This document shows, piece after piece, positions 12,403 through 24,558 of a DNA stretch of 64,000 bases; the first letter of the stretch is position 1, and each line of letters starts with the position of its first letter. The notes beneath the pieces are model-generated. The model ran no database searches and was not told the origin of the DNA. It worked only from the letters and a program-made list of their open reading frames with translations. The DNA lies in contig NC_037311.1 of the NCBI RefSeq assembly GCF_000143535.2, positions 3,277,474-3,341,473 on the forward strand, given 5' to 3'. This stretch comes from Botrytis cinerea B05.10 (Eukaryota > Ascomycota > Leotiomycetes > Helotiales > Sclerotiniaceae). The translations under genes were made by a program, and so were the position numbers.

Positions 12403-15400
12403 TCAATGATAATATCCACCATTGGCATTTCCATTGCCGGGCCATTGAGGTTGAATATATGCTCCAGGCTGTTGTTGATGCCCTTGCCATCCTCTATTTT
12501 CAAAACTCGCATTTCGTGAGTGAGAAGTTGCTTGGCTATACCCGCCTCCCCATTGATTGTCTTGGGGTGTAGCCGGAGACCTGGTGTAATCATGACCCTG
12601 AATTACGCTTGAAACTCGGTCATCTACAGGAAGATAACCAGGCTGCGACACGCGCTGCTGCTCCCCGGAATATCCATTATTTCCAGTATTTTGTACACCA
12701 TAACCATGTGATTCACGAGTATTGGGAGCTTGGTAACTGGGTGTCATACCGTCATAGCGTTGTTGTGATTGTTGTGGTTGTTGAGATTTTTGAGGTTGTT
12801 CTCGCGCACTTTTCCATTGCATGAAGTCCGGTACCTCCGTACGGGCAAGGAGCTGCACCAAGTCATTTGGAATGAATTTGACGCCCTTCAATTGTGGGTC
12901 GCGAAGATAGATATCAGACCGAGGAATGATGCTAAGGAGGAATGTGATATCTCTTGGAATTACATATGGTGCGGCGTTTGATTGCCATGCAGGTGTGCCT
13001 TGGGTTTGTTGTATTCCCTTTTGTTGCGCCAATCTGCGTCCTGCGGCTCCCTTCAAAGGAGACTGACCCCGAGCGAGTTTTCGTGGAGGGTTGAGCTCGC
13101 TTTCAAAATCTTCGGTTGGGAATGGCCGCTTTGGTGAGTTTGTGTTTTGATTATGCATAAACGGTGGCGGTTGCTGTGGGCGAGGGCTTTGCTCTTGTAC
13201 GTACTGAGGACGTGGACTATCTGGAACGGATGGGGCTTGCTCAATTGATTGCATGACCAATTTGGGTCTCATTTGTGAAGCAGGCGAAACAATTGGTCGT
13301 ACGGCAGTAGGGTCGAATCCATCCACACTATAGCGCGAAGAAAATCTGAGAAGCTTTGGATCATCCGGAAAGAGTTCTGCCATGCGCTTTTCTAGCTTCT
13401 TGATTTGATCTAGTGTTCCAAATTTAGACTCGTAGCTATGGAAGTAAACATATAGTGGCTTTGTTTTGTAAACAGTTTCAGGTTTCTGTGCTAGACGACT
13501 AACTGCAGTTTCGAAAGCTACCCTAGCATCTATGTCACGATTAGCATGGACGAGAAAATTACCGAGGTAAAATACTTACTGGTGATGTCAGAAATGGAAA
13601 TCAAGTGCTTTAGATACTCTAGAAGGTAGGCTTCATCGGTTGGGAAAAGTTTAGCACCCCTTTCAAAGATCTTAGTACCAGATTTGTCCTTGTATACCAT
13701 ATGTTCAATCAACGCGCTGGCAACGTAAACTTCACTTGTGATCATGCCACGTTGACGGGCCTCAGCAAAGACGTATCTGGATCCAGTTTTGGCGTCGATT
13801 GCACCATTTCCTTGAATGCGTCGCATAGCCCTCATTAGTGCAATCCAGGAGAAAGATACGGTTCTCTGCAAAAGTTTTCTCTGCATTTCATAGCCCTGTG
13901 TGATGGCATTCAGTTGAGCAGCTTTAGCACTTTCTCGAGCATCTTTATCAGGATCACTATCATCATCATCATCCTCTGCCTTTCTCACAATTGCACTGAT
14001 AGAAGCGTCGATAGCTGAGTTTTCCTCAAGTTTGGCTTTTTCTTTTGTCTCTCTGACTTTCAACTCCGCGATCAGTTCATAAAGAGATTCCAGAAGTTTG
14101 GCGTAAGGTGCCCGGACAATTGTTCCTTTCTCAACATCAGTCTTCCCAGCTTCCTCAGTAGAGAGCGTAGATTCAAGTCGATCGGCTTTTTTGAAAGCTA
14201 ATAGACAACTTTCAGGGTTTGCGGCAATTCCATCGGCGAGAAAAGTGTCGCCTTCCTTGTCTAAGTTGTTGTTGAAGCACCACTCAGCAGCATCTACCCA
14301 GATCTCAGGCCAAAAGCGTAATGCCATGACAGCTTGCTTGTAGACATACAAGATGCGCTGTTTGTAAGCATCCGGCTCATCCGACTGCAAAACCAAAGGA
14401 TCTTCCTGTTCCCAAGATATCCACTTCTTCCATAGATCGAGTTGATGTAAATATTCTTGATCACCCTCAAATCCAAAAGCCGGTGGAAGTCGAGGTAAAG
14501 TTGTGCGCTGAAGTCCGCGAATGATATTTTCAAGCGCAGTATTCGCACTTCTTGCAGTCATGTAATTTGGAGATCTCTCTTGAAGAAATTTGCGACCCTA
14601 ACGTGACCTGTCAGTTTTGAACCATGACAAAATTTGAGAACCAAAACCTACCGTCATCTTGTTCAAGCCCATCTCAAACTGATCATATTGTTTCCATAAT
14701 TCATTCACGTTTGACATGGGAACACAGATGGCACGTTGATAGGCTTTTCGCAATTGATCCATCTTTTGTTGATCTTGCCAACTATTGCCACCAATTGAAC
14801 CAGGTGCACTACGAATGAATTGAATATAATCCTGCCAAATTTTACCAGAATCCCTATCAATCCCAATGTTTGCCAACACAAAATCGTATGCTTGAGACAC
14901 GGTTGCACGAGCTGTACCACTGGGATCGACATTAAGGTCATTCATGCGACGTATGTAGTTCAAATAAACCGACCATAATTGAATGTTCGGGACCGTCAAC
15001 AATGATTTGCCAAAGATTTGTTCTGCTGCACTAAAGTTTTCGTATTCGAGTTCCATTTCAGTATAAGCAACCCAAATCTCCGCCTGATTCGCTGTTAGTA
15101 AGGGTCGCGAGGGAAAAGAGTGCACATGGCTTATAACTTACAGAATGTGGAAAGACCTTTAAAAATCTTTCATAGACTGCTCTGGCATCATCCAACTTGT
15201 TACGCTTGCGATGCTCACCAATCAAAGAAAGCCATGCTTCCATGTCACCTCGAGGATCCTCCTTGACCCGATCTTCAAGCATACCGATCTTATCATGGGG
15301 TAGGCGAGCTCTAGGAACAGATGTACTTTGTGATGTACCAACAGGAATGGGCACTTGCACCGAAGATTGTTCTATAGGTGTTCCAACGTTACTCGGGTTA

Positions 15401-15924
15401 ATGGAATTGGGAACAGAGGAAAGTGCCTCGGGCTTGGAATCAACTTGATTCTCCATTTTGATGGGTACTTCCTGTTGAGTAATAGAATTTTGCAATGGAG
15501 AAGGAGATCGTTTGGGGTCATCAGAGGCTGGAAGTTGCAAATGTCCAGTATTAATTGGTGTAGATTCGTCATTCTCCTCATCAGAATCATCTGCAATAAA
15601 TCCTCCGACAGTTTTTGGTTTGCGCACAGAAGTTTGAGAGCTGGGTCTTGTAGAATCTTGTTCAGTTACCACAGCTGGAAGGGATGTAACAGAGGAAGGG
15701 TCATAATCGTCGCCAGCGGCCGAAGCGGCTGCGCCTGAAGGAGACAAAGCACGAGAAACTTGGGCATCTTTAACGGAATCTTGCTTGACATGTTCGTTGT
15801 TATCTTCTGTATTGGAAGGTAGATCACCCTCTGCGACTTCATTATCTCCATCTTCCCAAGCCGTAGCTTCTTGACCTGCCTGAAACTGATGTAAAAGAGC
15901 TATATCTGCATCTTCCTCCGCCAT
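12403..15924 (-). CDS. rna14: mRNA 3'-end processing protein Rna14 / CstF-77
   Basis: HAT-repeat scaffold of the cleavage and polyadenylation factor IA complex in the nucleus. Exons on the minus strand are 15924-15142, 15083-14652, 14597-13580 and 13529-12403, totalling 3360 nt or 1119 residues. The first ~200 residues are acidic and Ser/Pro-rich. The HAT array follows (for example AEIWVAYTEMELEYENF and WxxYxxFE-like units). A Pro/Gln-rich hinge comes next. Near residues 935-985 there is a conserved segment (ITFLLSIIPRSD to VPDFMQWK) that corresponds to the monkeytail which in yeast binds Rna15. The Gln/Gly/Asn-rich tail ends GGYYH. Introns are 50-58 nt with standard borders. The head-to-head neighbour across about 780 bp is asf1. 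Confidence 0.92.
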
Positions 15925-16706
15925 TTTGAAGACAAGACCGTTCTGATTTGTTGTTTGGATGCGCGAGCGCCGAGGCTGAGTGAAGTTGGTATGTTTGGTA
16001 AATATTAATGGTTCAAAGTGTCTAGAGGATCATTGATGATTAGTTAGCAAATGCGCTCGTGTCGTTGTAGTGGAAAGATGTTGAGGAGGACAAGCTAAGT
16101 AATGTAAGGCTAACCTGTGCAGAAAGTGCAACAAACTTGCGCGCAAAGTCAAAGGATCGTCGGCGCAACAAAGAAAGTAGGTAGGGTATCCAAATCAATC
16201 AACTGTTGATGTTCTTGATTATTGTTGCTGTTGAGAGACTCATCAAGAAAAGAAACGAACAAGATTTCCTTCCTTGTAGATGGATGTCGCCAAAAGTTGA
16301 GAGCTCTTAACTAATAATAAGTACCTAGCAGCAACCTTGGAAAGAAGGCGATAAAAAATGAGAGAGGTGCGCTAATGTCAAAGGAGACTAGCGCAATGTC
16401 TAAAGTGGAAGTCGCGGTTCAAACATCTCAATACACGCGATTTGCATTTTCCACACGCGTTAATACTGCCACTACTCACCGTGGTATTTGGAACTAAATG
16501 CTGCCCCATCAACCAATTTATCGACTTTATTCATCTCGACCCCCCCGTGCTTTCTTCTCTTCTTCCAATACACAATACAATCGAAATCACAACCTCACAA
16601 CATTCACTCGATTGGCGTCTTTTGGGTAAAAAGAATACACATTTTGAATCGATACTTGGAACTCATCTAAACATTATACGAAACCGCAAAATCAGCCACT
16701 TTTAAG
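15925..16706. promoter_or_regulatory. Divergent promoter region between rna14 and asf1
   Basis: The two start codons face away from each other 782 bp apart, so both promoters and leaders must lie here. I see no coding sequence and no clear TATA box. The 50-60 bases upstream of each ATG are rich in A and C, as is common for fungal leaders. Confidence 0.55.
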
Positions 16707-17736
16707 ATGTCTGTCGTCTCACTTCTCGGTGTCAATGTCCTCAACAATCCAGCCAAATTTGGGGATCCTTATGAGTTCGAGATCACCTTTGAGTGTCTCG
16801 AGGCATTGCAAAAGGGTAAGTTCTATTCTGCCCCTCTTGGGATAGTCTTCGCCTCCATCTTTACAATCACTAATCTACTTGTTCATCATAGATCTCGAAT
16901 GGAAATTGACCTATGTTGGTTCCGCCACGTCGTATGTCTCCACCTCCTCAAGTTTTGCCTACTTCAAATCTGAAATTAACAAACCAAAGCGATGAACATG
17001 ACCAAGAACTCGATTCTCTCCTTGTCGGTCCTATCCCAGTCGGCACAAACAAATTCCTCTTCCAGGCAGATGCCCCAGACACCAAGCGAATCCCAGACGC
17101 AGAAATCCTCGGTGTTACTGTCATTCTTCTCACTTGCGCCTACGATGGTAGAGAATTTGTTAGAGTTGGCTATTATGTTAACAACGAATATGATTCTGAG
17201 GAATTGAACGCCGATCCCCCCGCCAAGCCACTCCTAGATCGAGTCAAGAGAAATGTTCTTGCTGAGAAACCCCGTGTCACTAGATTTGCTATCAAGTGGT
17301 AAGTCACCATGCGCTCGTTAGGCAAATCTACACGCTAACATTGATTTACAGGGACTCTGATGCATCTGCCCCTGCTGAATTCCCACCTGAACAACCTGAG
17401 GCAGATTTGGTCGCTGATGGAGAAGAGTATGGCGCCGAAGAAGCTGGAGAGGATGAGGACGAGGAAGTTGAGGGAGAGGAAAGTGGTGCAGTTGACCCAG
17501 ATGCAATGGAACAAGATTCAGAGATGGCTGGCGCAGAAGCCGAGGGAGCTGCTGCTGAAGAAACTGGTGATGAGAGTGAAGATCTTGAGGCTGAGAGCAG
17601 TGGAGAATCCGATGAGGAAGGCGAGGAAGAAGAGGGTGCTGGAGATGATGACATGGAGATGGATGGTGTTGAGAAGCCAATCTCCGATAAAACTGGTGGT
17701 GTTACACATCAAGTTGATGTTGTCATGGCCGCCTAA
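16707..17736 (+). CDS. asf1: Histone H3-H4 chaperone Asf1
   Basis: Nuclear chaperone that hands histones H3-H4 to CAF-1 and HIR during nucleosome assembly. Exons are 16707-16815, 16892-16931, 16990-17298 and 17352-17736, giving 843 nt or 280 residues. The second exon is only 40 nt. The start [16 protein letters not shown] and the blocks [26 protein letters not shown] and [14 protein letters not shown] are typical of the family's immunoglobulin-like core (~155 residues). The C-terminal ~110 residues are dominated by Glu and Asp, as in other fungal Asf1 proteins. All four exon joins keep the known family sequence in frame. Confidence 0.95.
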
Positions 17737-18758
17737 TTTCAATACCCCATACCCAATACATAGTTTTTGATTTTAGAATTCATTGAGCGCGTTACGATAG
17801 GTTATGACTGGGAGGAAAGCAAATATCAAGATAGTTACATGATGAATACAAAGAGTCAATAATGATACTCTAAATAGGAATATCAAATAGACTTTCGAAT
17901 GCTTTTAGTGTAGCATAACAGTTATGAACATATTTTCATCTGACCTCAGGGTCCTTTTCTTGCGTTGAAACATTATATGCAATAATGTTATGCTTATCTC
18001 ATCTCTCCATGCTGACGAATTGGATTATCGACAGTACTTGTCGCATATTCATGAAAAGGCCGGCCGCACTACAAAAATGGACTTGAGAATATCTCTTAGA
18101 ATATTGATTTGTATACCTCAGGAATTATAACAATGATTCATTAGTAATTGAACAATAAAGAGACAAATTCTGATATCACACAATTGAAGAATGAATTTAT
18201 TAAAAATTTCGAAAGTCAAGAAGTGACCCGTCAGTCTATGCACCTATTGGTGGTCCTTTCGATGTTATACCATCCCGAGTACCAAATCCACACCTTAATA
18301 CAACCAAAGTCCTATTCATATTCCGAGCTACGTATATAATCTTCTGTTTGAAAATGTCTTCCCAAGATAGGGGCCATTGTCGACTTCTATTCGTACAACT
18401 ACGGTTGGTGGTGGCACTGACAGGAGAATGTCCCAATATAGTAGCAGACACACACAAGCATGTATACATCATCGTTTTCACTCAACAAAGAAATCATTGC
18501 GAGGGTGATAGCAGGGAATGATTCCAGGAGATTCAAACTTTTTATCCGCATTTACCAATCATTCAATGATTAATCTAATCTGGACTGTGTCCAAATGAAG
18601 CCCAGCCAGCCAGCCAGCCAGCCAGCTAGCTAGTAACGAAACACCCAAACGCCTAGACGCCCAACTCGCAAGAGAATAGATCTCAGACCATGTCTAATCT
18701 CCAATATCCAACACCACGCTCAGTTCTACATCAAAACAAGACAACGAAATGCCTTTTC
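17737..18758. other. Intergenic, no gene seen
   Basis: This holds the asf1 3' region and a flank for the small gene downstream. A CAGC microsatellite lies at about 18603-18627. Open frames here show no coding character. Confidence 0.6.
18603..18627. repeat. (CAGC)n microsatellite
   Basis: About six CAGC/CCAG units followed by CTAG units, in non-coding DNA. Confidence 0.8.
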
Positions 18759-18956
18759 TCATTTTTTGGCCCCCTTAAGCGGTAAAATGGGCCTCTGTGA
18801 CTTTGTTTTTTCCTTTCGATCTGGACTGGAAGCAGTTCTCTTCTTTCCCTCTTTGGCTCGTTCATCATCAAGTGGATTCTTGTGCTTGGGTGCTTCGTAT
18901 GTTGTGTTTCTTTCAGTGGCGAAGCCGACTGTTTTCTTGACACCTTGGGTCGACAT
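18759..18956 (-). CDS. Small basic hypothetical protein (65 aa)
   Basis: Uninterrupted frame from the ATG at 18956. The product is hydrophilic and rich in Lys, Glu and Arg, with no membrane segment. It contains K-K-T-V-G-F, which fits the RVxF consensus for docking on protein phosphatase 1 (K-x-V-x-F); such short motifs also arise by chance. The middle (NTTYEAPKHKNPLDDE) is not low-complexity, which argues for a real gene. A TATA-like element (TATATAAATA, 19111-19120) stands about 155 bp upstream of the ATG. I do not recognise the family. Confidence 0.5.
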   Translation of the reverse strand: MSTQGVKKTVGFATERNTTYEAPKHKNPLDDERAKEGKKRTASSPDRKEKTKSQRPILPLKGAKK

Positions 18957-19110
18957 GTTTATTGTTTAGTAGAAGAGAGACTTTTTTCTATGGTTTTGAA
19001 AGAGGTTTGGAATTCGCCTGAGTGTTTTGCAGATGGAAGACTTGAGAATGTAATGCAATTGATGAGGCTTGATGTGAGATGATTAGAATTAAGATGAGCA
19101 AGAAAACGGC

Positions 19111-19120
19111 TATATAAATA
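19111..19120 (-). promoter_or_regulatory. TATA-like element
   Basis: TATATAAATA on the plus strand, reading TATTTATATA on the minus strand, about 155 bp upstream of the ATG at 18956. Assignment to that gene is inference from position. Confidence 0.35.
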
Positions 19121-19798
19121 TGAGAATCTCCACTCATTCAGACAACTAAACGTTGGAGAAGTTCTCGATCATCAACCTTTCACCATGCCGCATTTCCAGG
19201 CCACCAAACCGCCATACTGGCTCATTGAAGATGTTCTGTGCTGAAAATATTACAGATACCTAGATACGGCCGTGGCAATGTATATGCTAAGAAGGACTTG
19301 AGGTTTCTCACGAGACCACCAGTGGGTGCATGGACTGGTGGGACACTTGTCGACTCTCGAAATTTCCAAAATCCATCTTCTTGTTTTCCACTTTCTGAGA
19401 AATCATTATGTCAAAAAATATTCCCAAGTCTATTTTTGTGATATCTTGTCAGTCCACACACCTACTAGCAGACCTGCTAGCCAGCATGTAGTGTGAATGA
19501 ATGCATGAATGTTATTTTACTTTTACGATAAAAACAGTTTGAGCACTCTTATGCAATTCTGTTGCAATCGCCAATTTTGCAATTCCTTTCCTTTGAACTC
19601 CTCTAAAGCTTTATTCAATCCACGTACCCCCAAGTATTCCAACCAGCTCTCAAATGTGCACAACTCGCGCTTCAACTCAACTCTCAAGTACAAACAACCA
19701 ACCAGGCAAACAAATAACACTCCAAGTTAAATCCACACAAAAATAAATCTGTATCTAAAAATATCTCAGACCCACTGGCCCTGTTAGTACAAGCAAAA

Positions 19799-20002
19799 AT
19801 GAAATATACCCATTATCAGACCGTTATTAGACCTTCATCAGATCGTCTGTTCCCTAACCCGCCTGTCCGTCCCGGAATCGGCCCCAACATTAACCCTGAA
19901 TACCCTGCTTGGGGTCCTTGGTCTGCCACCCACAACAACATGTTTGGCCAAAACCGAACTGGACGTAACGTCATTGCTTATTACATTATGAAACTTTCAT
20001 AG
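19799..20002 (+). CDS. Small Pro/Asn-rich hypothetical protein (67 aa)
   Basis: Continuous frame from ATG 19799 to TAG 20002. The codons strongly prefer C at the third position (AAC, CCC, GCC, GGC), unlike the surrounding AT-rich DNA, which is the main reason to call it coding. The middle is Pro- and Trp-rich (PGIGPNINPEYPAWGPW). There is no signal peptide or membrane segment. Function unknown. An unseen intron could extend it. Confidence 0.45.
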   Translation: MKYTHYQTVIRPSSDRLFPNPPVRPGIGPNINPEYPAWGPWSATHNNMFGQNRTGRNVIAYYIMKLS

Positions 20003-20409
20003 ACATAATTCAATTGAATGAATACATGAATCTGAAGATAGCTTGGTCAATTTAGACTACAATCATATCGAGCGGACGCCATCTGATCTAGACAACTCAA
20101 GCGGGGTGTTTGTACCAAATGCTCTTCTAACCCAGATCAAATATCAATTAGTAGTATTCACAACATCGATAATTACATAAATTTTGTATTCATACGTCAA
20201 AACGCAATAGCTTTTCGTTGAAACGAGATGTCATACGGGATATGAAGTTAAACTCACTAATCTAACGCCCGTCATTCATACTCTCGTATACTTCAAAAAC
20301 TCGGATGGTTTTCAGTATCCTCGATGTGTTCCCAAGCCAGGTATCCACTAAATCCCAAGAACGCCCATTCAATACACTCATCTGCCCTCACCGTCCATTT
20401 AATTGCCCG

Positions 20410-23400
20410 TTAAAACCATTTCCCAGTAATTCCTCCTAACAACATACTCCTCTTCTGTTTATTGACATACTTACTAACGTCATCCGCCCAGCCCGCACTA
20501 TTCTCTTGTACCTTGTCCAAATTATCTCCCATGATATTAAGATTTTCTGTCCTCTCATTAAGTTGTCTAGTCATGTAATCACCCCACCCCTCTTGACTCC
20601 CACTAGGTCCAGCTCCACCTCCAGCATTACGAGCTAATCGTTCTTCTTCGGCCGAAGCGGCAAGCATACGTTTACTAGGTGGACGATCGGGACCACCAAT
20701 TAAGAGATCGAGGTCAGTGGGGGAAACGTGTTGAGTTCCAGATATCCATTGGAGATTTGAGATCGTGGGACGAGGAGGAATCAACGCTTCAGGATTAAAC
20801 AATTTATCTTGACTTCTTCCAAGTGGAAGTCCAGTTCCCCAAACATTAACCATTGCTATCTCACTAGGGCCAGTCCAACCAATAATATCCCCAGAAGGTG
20901 TGACGACACTATTTGATGAGCGGGTTTTGTCCAGCATGTCAAGTTTCGATGAGCCAATTTCTTTGAGTGCTGGGAGTGAGTAAGCGCGAGCTGTTCCATC
21001 ACCAAAAACCCCGACGAGAGCAAAACCATGAAGTTCGAATTCGGTTACGGCAGCAGAGTCACAAAAGACATCATCGAAAGTTTTGTGTGCACCTTTGGCA
21101 CTAGAGGGTTTGAATATGCGAGCTTCAGTTTGGGTAACTATAGATTTATTAGTATTATGTCATATGTAATGACGAACTTGGTCAATAAAGGAATGACCGA
21201 AGGGATTAGAAGCTAATGACCTCCTCAAATAGAAAAGGAGGCCAATAGCAACCACGGCTATAATAAACTTACCAACTACAAGGGCACCATGTGTTTGCTG
21301 TCCATTACGGAGTGCAGCTACGATAGGACCTGTTGCTGATGCAGGTTTTCCTGTTTCGGCTACAATGGGTGTAATTGAAATGACTTTATCGGAACAAGAG
21401 GTTACTCCTGCTAACTGAGCTGTATATCCACCATTTTGTTGTGGTAAGATTTTGAATGTGGCGACCTTGCCACTATTTGTTCCCACGAAACAAGCAATGC
21501 TAGAGTATTTATCATCATCTAGTGTCATGACTCCAAATTCAATACAAACGGGCCACTCTGGTTTGGCAGTAGTTTGGCTACTCCCCTTTCTCATGAAACT
21601 ACTTCTTTTATCTTGCTTGATGAAGTCGCTCATTGCAGTGGTGAAAATGACCGATGGCCCTCGGAGGTCGATGATTGAGAAGATTCCACCTTCAGACCCA
21701 ACTCCTACAAATCCAACATCTGACATGCGGATCGCACTAATGGGTCCTTGTGCCATATCATAAAGAATAAATGGCTGTAAACCTTCTTTGAGAGATGGCT
21801 CTGCACGAATAGAAATATCCGTGATACCTCCTGGCTGCCTCTCGTTTGCCGGTTGCTCGCTACCATAGGCTCTATTGCCACCCCATCTGTAAACCACGAC
21901 TTCACCGGCTGCTGTTCCAACACACAGCTCCCCAGTACTTGAAGCCATGTTGACAGCAGAGATACTGACAAATTCAGCACCCGCAACAGCTCTGGCCACA
22001 TCGATTTGAAGCATGCCGGAGTTTTCTAATTCATCCCCATGACCAGCGTCCCAAATTCTGACTGTACCGTCACCGTGAGCCGTCTGGATAATATTACGAG
22101 CTTCATATCTCCGTAAATGCTTTACTCCCTCTGCCCCTCCTTTCAAAAGTTGAGGACCAATAGCTCGGGTTTCTGTCATTCCTAGCCATCGTCCACGATC
22201 AACGGCAGATACAGCCACAAAATTGACGAAAGGATGAACAAATGTAAGAGAAGGGTGGAGTTGATTGGTGGGTGAGATAGGATGACCACTAGGGAAGCTT
22301 AATGTAACTACCTCACCAGATGTCAGAAGTGCTATAACGGCAATAGGATCTTGAGCACCGGCAAAATGTGGAGAAGCACGAGGAATAAGACAAAAATCCG
22401 CTATCTCCACATCGACAGGAATTGGTAGGAAGTTTGAACGTTTTCCATCAAAGTGATCAGTCAAAATTTGCCAAGTGGAAGTCGCATAAACAGGAGTTAC
22501 TCCCAACTCCATAAATGTCAATCCTTTTTGAGATGTGGTGGTGGGAATACCACCAGCTATGAGTAGACCAGTATCATCGGGGTTTCCTTTGCAGCACCAA
22601 GCTATTTTTGCAAAATCTCCTTTTAACGAGAAAGTATTACTGGAGCCTTGCGGTTGTGAGCCAGGTACATTTACATGTGTATCTTGTAAGGTTCGAGCCA
22701 TTACAATCCGTCCATCTTTAGGATCCCAAAATACAATGCTTGCATCATCATGCGCTGTAGCAATGAATGTTCCGGTTGGGTGCCATATAGCTTGTGTAAG
22801 ACGTGGTTGCCTCGGAACACCCTTTCCCGTGGGATCTCCATTTCCACCAGGAGCTCCAGCTGGAACTTCATATTGAAAGAATTTAATGGGTTTGTTTTGC
22901 TTGAACGAGTATATCACAGCTCCTTCCGTATATCCTATCAACAACTGTCCAATATCTCTAGGATGTAGTTGTAAAGACACACAGCTTAATAACCTCGATC
23001 GTGGGTTCATTTCGCGCCAGAAGTTGGGAAGGCGTAATGGCGCAAGCTTCTCTCTATCCAAATCGTAGCAGATGATATCTCCAGTTTGTAATCCGATCAA
23101 GCACCAATCCAGCATAGGATCCGTCACAATGGTTGTTACTACTCCTGGCGGAGAGTAAGCCGCCAACTTCTTTGCCGTTGCCAAATCCCATACTATCACT
23201 TCGTTCTTGGAATCCACACTGATAAGTCTATCGGCGCAAAATTGTAAGGTTTTGACTGATGCCCGGCGGGGTAATGTGAGCTTGACTTGAACCCTCTTCT
23301 GACCAAAGATATAGATTTGGCCACTTCCGAATGTCGTCTCGTTCGTTCCCACGGCAAGCAGAGATTGTACTGGATCGAATGCGAGAGAACTAAGAGGGCG

Positions 23401-23569
23401 AGAAGTTAGTTGAATGCCTTCGGTTTACACGGCAGCAGACCTGGGCATACCCTATTTGAGAATTGATGCCGAAGCGATCTAGATCATCAGGCGCAAATAG
23501 ACCTGGCAATATACCAGCAGATAAATCATTTTGTATACCTGCCTGTTTTCCACGTAGAAACGCTGCCAT
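20410..23569 (-). CDS. Sro7/Lgl/tomosyn-like exocytosis regulator
   Basis: Double beta-propeller protein of the lethal giant larvae family, which binds the plasma-membrane t-SNARE Sec9 and acts with the exocyst in polarised secretion. Exons on the minus strand are 23569-23451, 23389-21273 and 21137-20410, totalling 2964 nt or 987 residues. Exon 1 supplies the start MAAFLRGKQAGIQNDL; the splice to SLAFDPVQSLLAVGT restores the first WD unit. Many WD-like repeats follow (AIWHPTGTFIATAHDDASI is typical). The last ~60 residues form a coiled coil resembling a v-SNARE motif (LNERTENLNIMGDNLDKV). In my alignment to synaptobrevin its zero-layer Arg is replaced by Asn. The tail lacks a transmembrane anchor, as in tomosyn. 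Confidence 0.9.
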
Positions 23570-24156
23570 TTTGGTCTGACAGACGTGGAATTATAATTGC
23601 TGTTGATGTTGTGTTTTGATGTTGGTTGGTGACCCCGAGGATCAATGCTGTTGAAGAACCCTGAAAATGATTCATTTGCGTCATCTGAAGGAACCTACGT
23701 GGTATTTCTTGGCTATGAATAATGAAATAGATATTCAGGGGGTTTTGTTAAACATCATTAAAACAAAGATCACCATCACAACTCGAAATATTTACATCTT
23801 CACGTTGATTGATATGTTGGATAGCTCGGTCATATTTTATCATTCCTCTACAACTGCTTCTTATCCGTCCCCACAGACGTTCGATAATGTGGACGCATGC
23901 GCTATGGAGTAGTTTTCGACAGCAACATACCCTTACAAGCCTTACAAAAATTGGTACCTGAGGTCCAAGCCACCGTCTAACCTAACTACCTGCTCTCGAG
24001 CTGCTTGAAAACATGTCGAGCATCCAACCAAATGTGAAGTTCTTCCAAGATCTATATATAAAATCTCCATTCAATAATGAATGTAAAACCTCGTGTCTCG
24101 CATGGCTCATATTGCACATATTGCACATGTCCATTCTGATAGCCTCCAAGCGCATA
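23570..24156. other. Sro7-like gene promoter region
   Basis: No gene seen. It lies between the Sro7-like start and the 3' end of the next minus-strand gene. Confidence 0.5.
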
Positions 24157-24558
24157 CTACATTCCAGGTCGAGGTTGTCCTTGTTGCCATCCCCAAATCT
24201 CCCAATATTCATGCCAGGCACTTCGTATATTTGCATCCCTATTCTGCAATCTTAACACGCCTTCTTTCATCAGAGCAGGAAGTTCCATCTCCAATTCTTC
24301 TCGCCGCACCCCTGCCTCGATCAATTCTTGCACCAAGTCGATTTGTTTCTTAATTTGCGCGACAGGATTGGTATAATATGGTGGTGGATGGATTGCATCA
24401 GCGGCGCGTTTCTCTGCTGCTGCTTGGTCACAGTCTTTGCAACGCGGTAATGTGCGATCACAATCGATGGAGGCTCTAATTTGAGGGAACTTGAGAGCAA
24501 TGTATGCAAGTGCGGGAGGTAGGACGAGGGGACGGTCGCAGGCTGGACATGCGGACAT
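24157..24558 (-). CDS. Small Cys-pair protein, hypothetical (133 aa)
   Basis: Called from the ATG at 24558. Near the start there is CPAC, then further on an acidic CDRTLPRCKDC stretch, giving five to six Cys that could bind zinc. A helical, charged segment follows (AQIKKQIDLVQELIEAGVRREELEMELPAL is helix-like in residues 60-90) and a Trp-rich end (EYWEIWGWQQ). The frame stays open upstream to 24744 and holds another Cys pair (CYTC) and an HC, so the true start may be farther up, possibly behind an intron; two GTAAGA/GTGAGT-like sites are nearby. Function not recognised. Confidence 0.55.
   Translation of the reverse strand: MSACPACDRPLVLPPALAYIALKFPQIRASIDCDRTLPRCKDCDQAAAEKRAADAIHPPPYYTNPVAQIKKQIDLVQELIEAGVRREELEMELPALMKEGVLRLQNRDANIRSAWHEYWEIWGWQQGQPRPGM

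Noticed and set aside
17318..17680. 102- and 120-codon minus-strand frames
   Set aside because: Antisense of the acidic tail of asf1.
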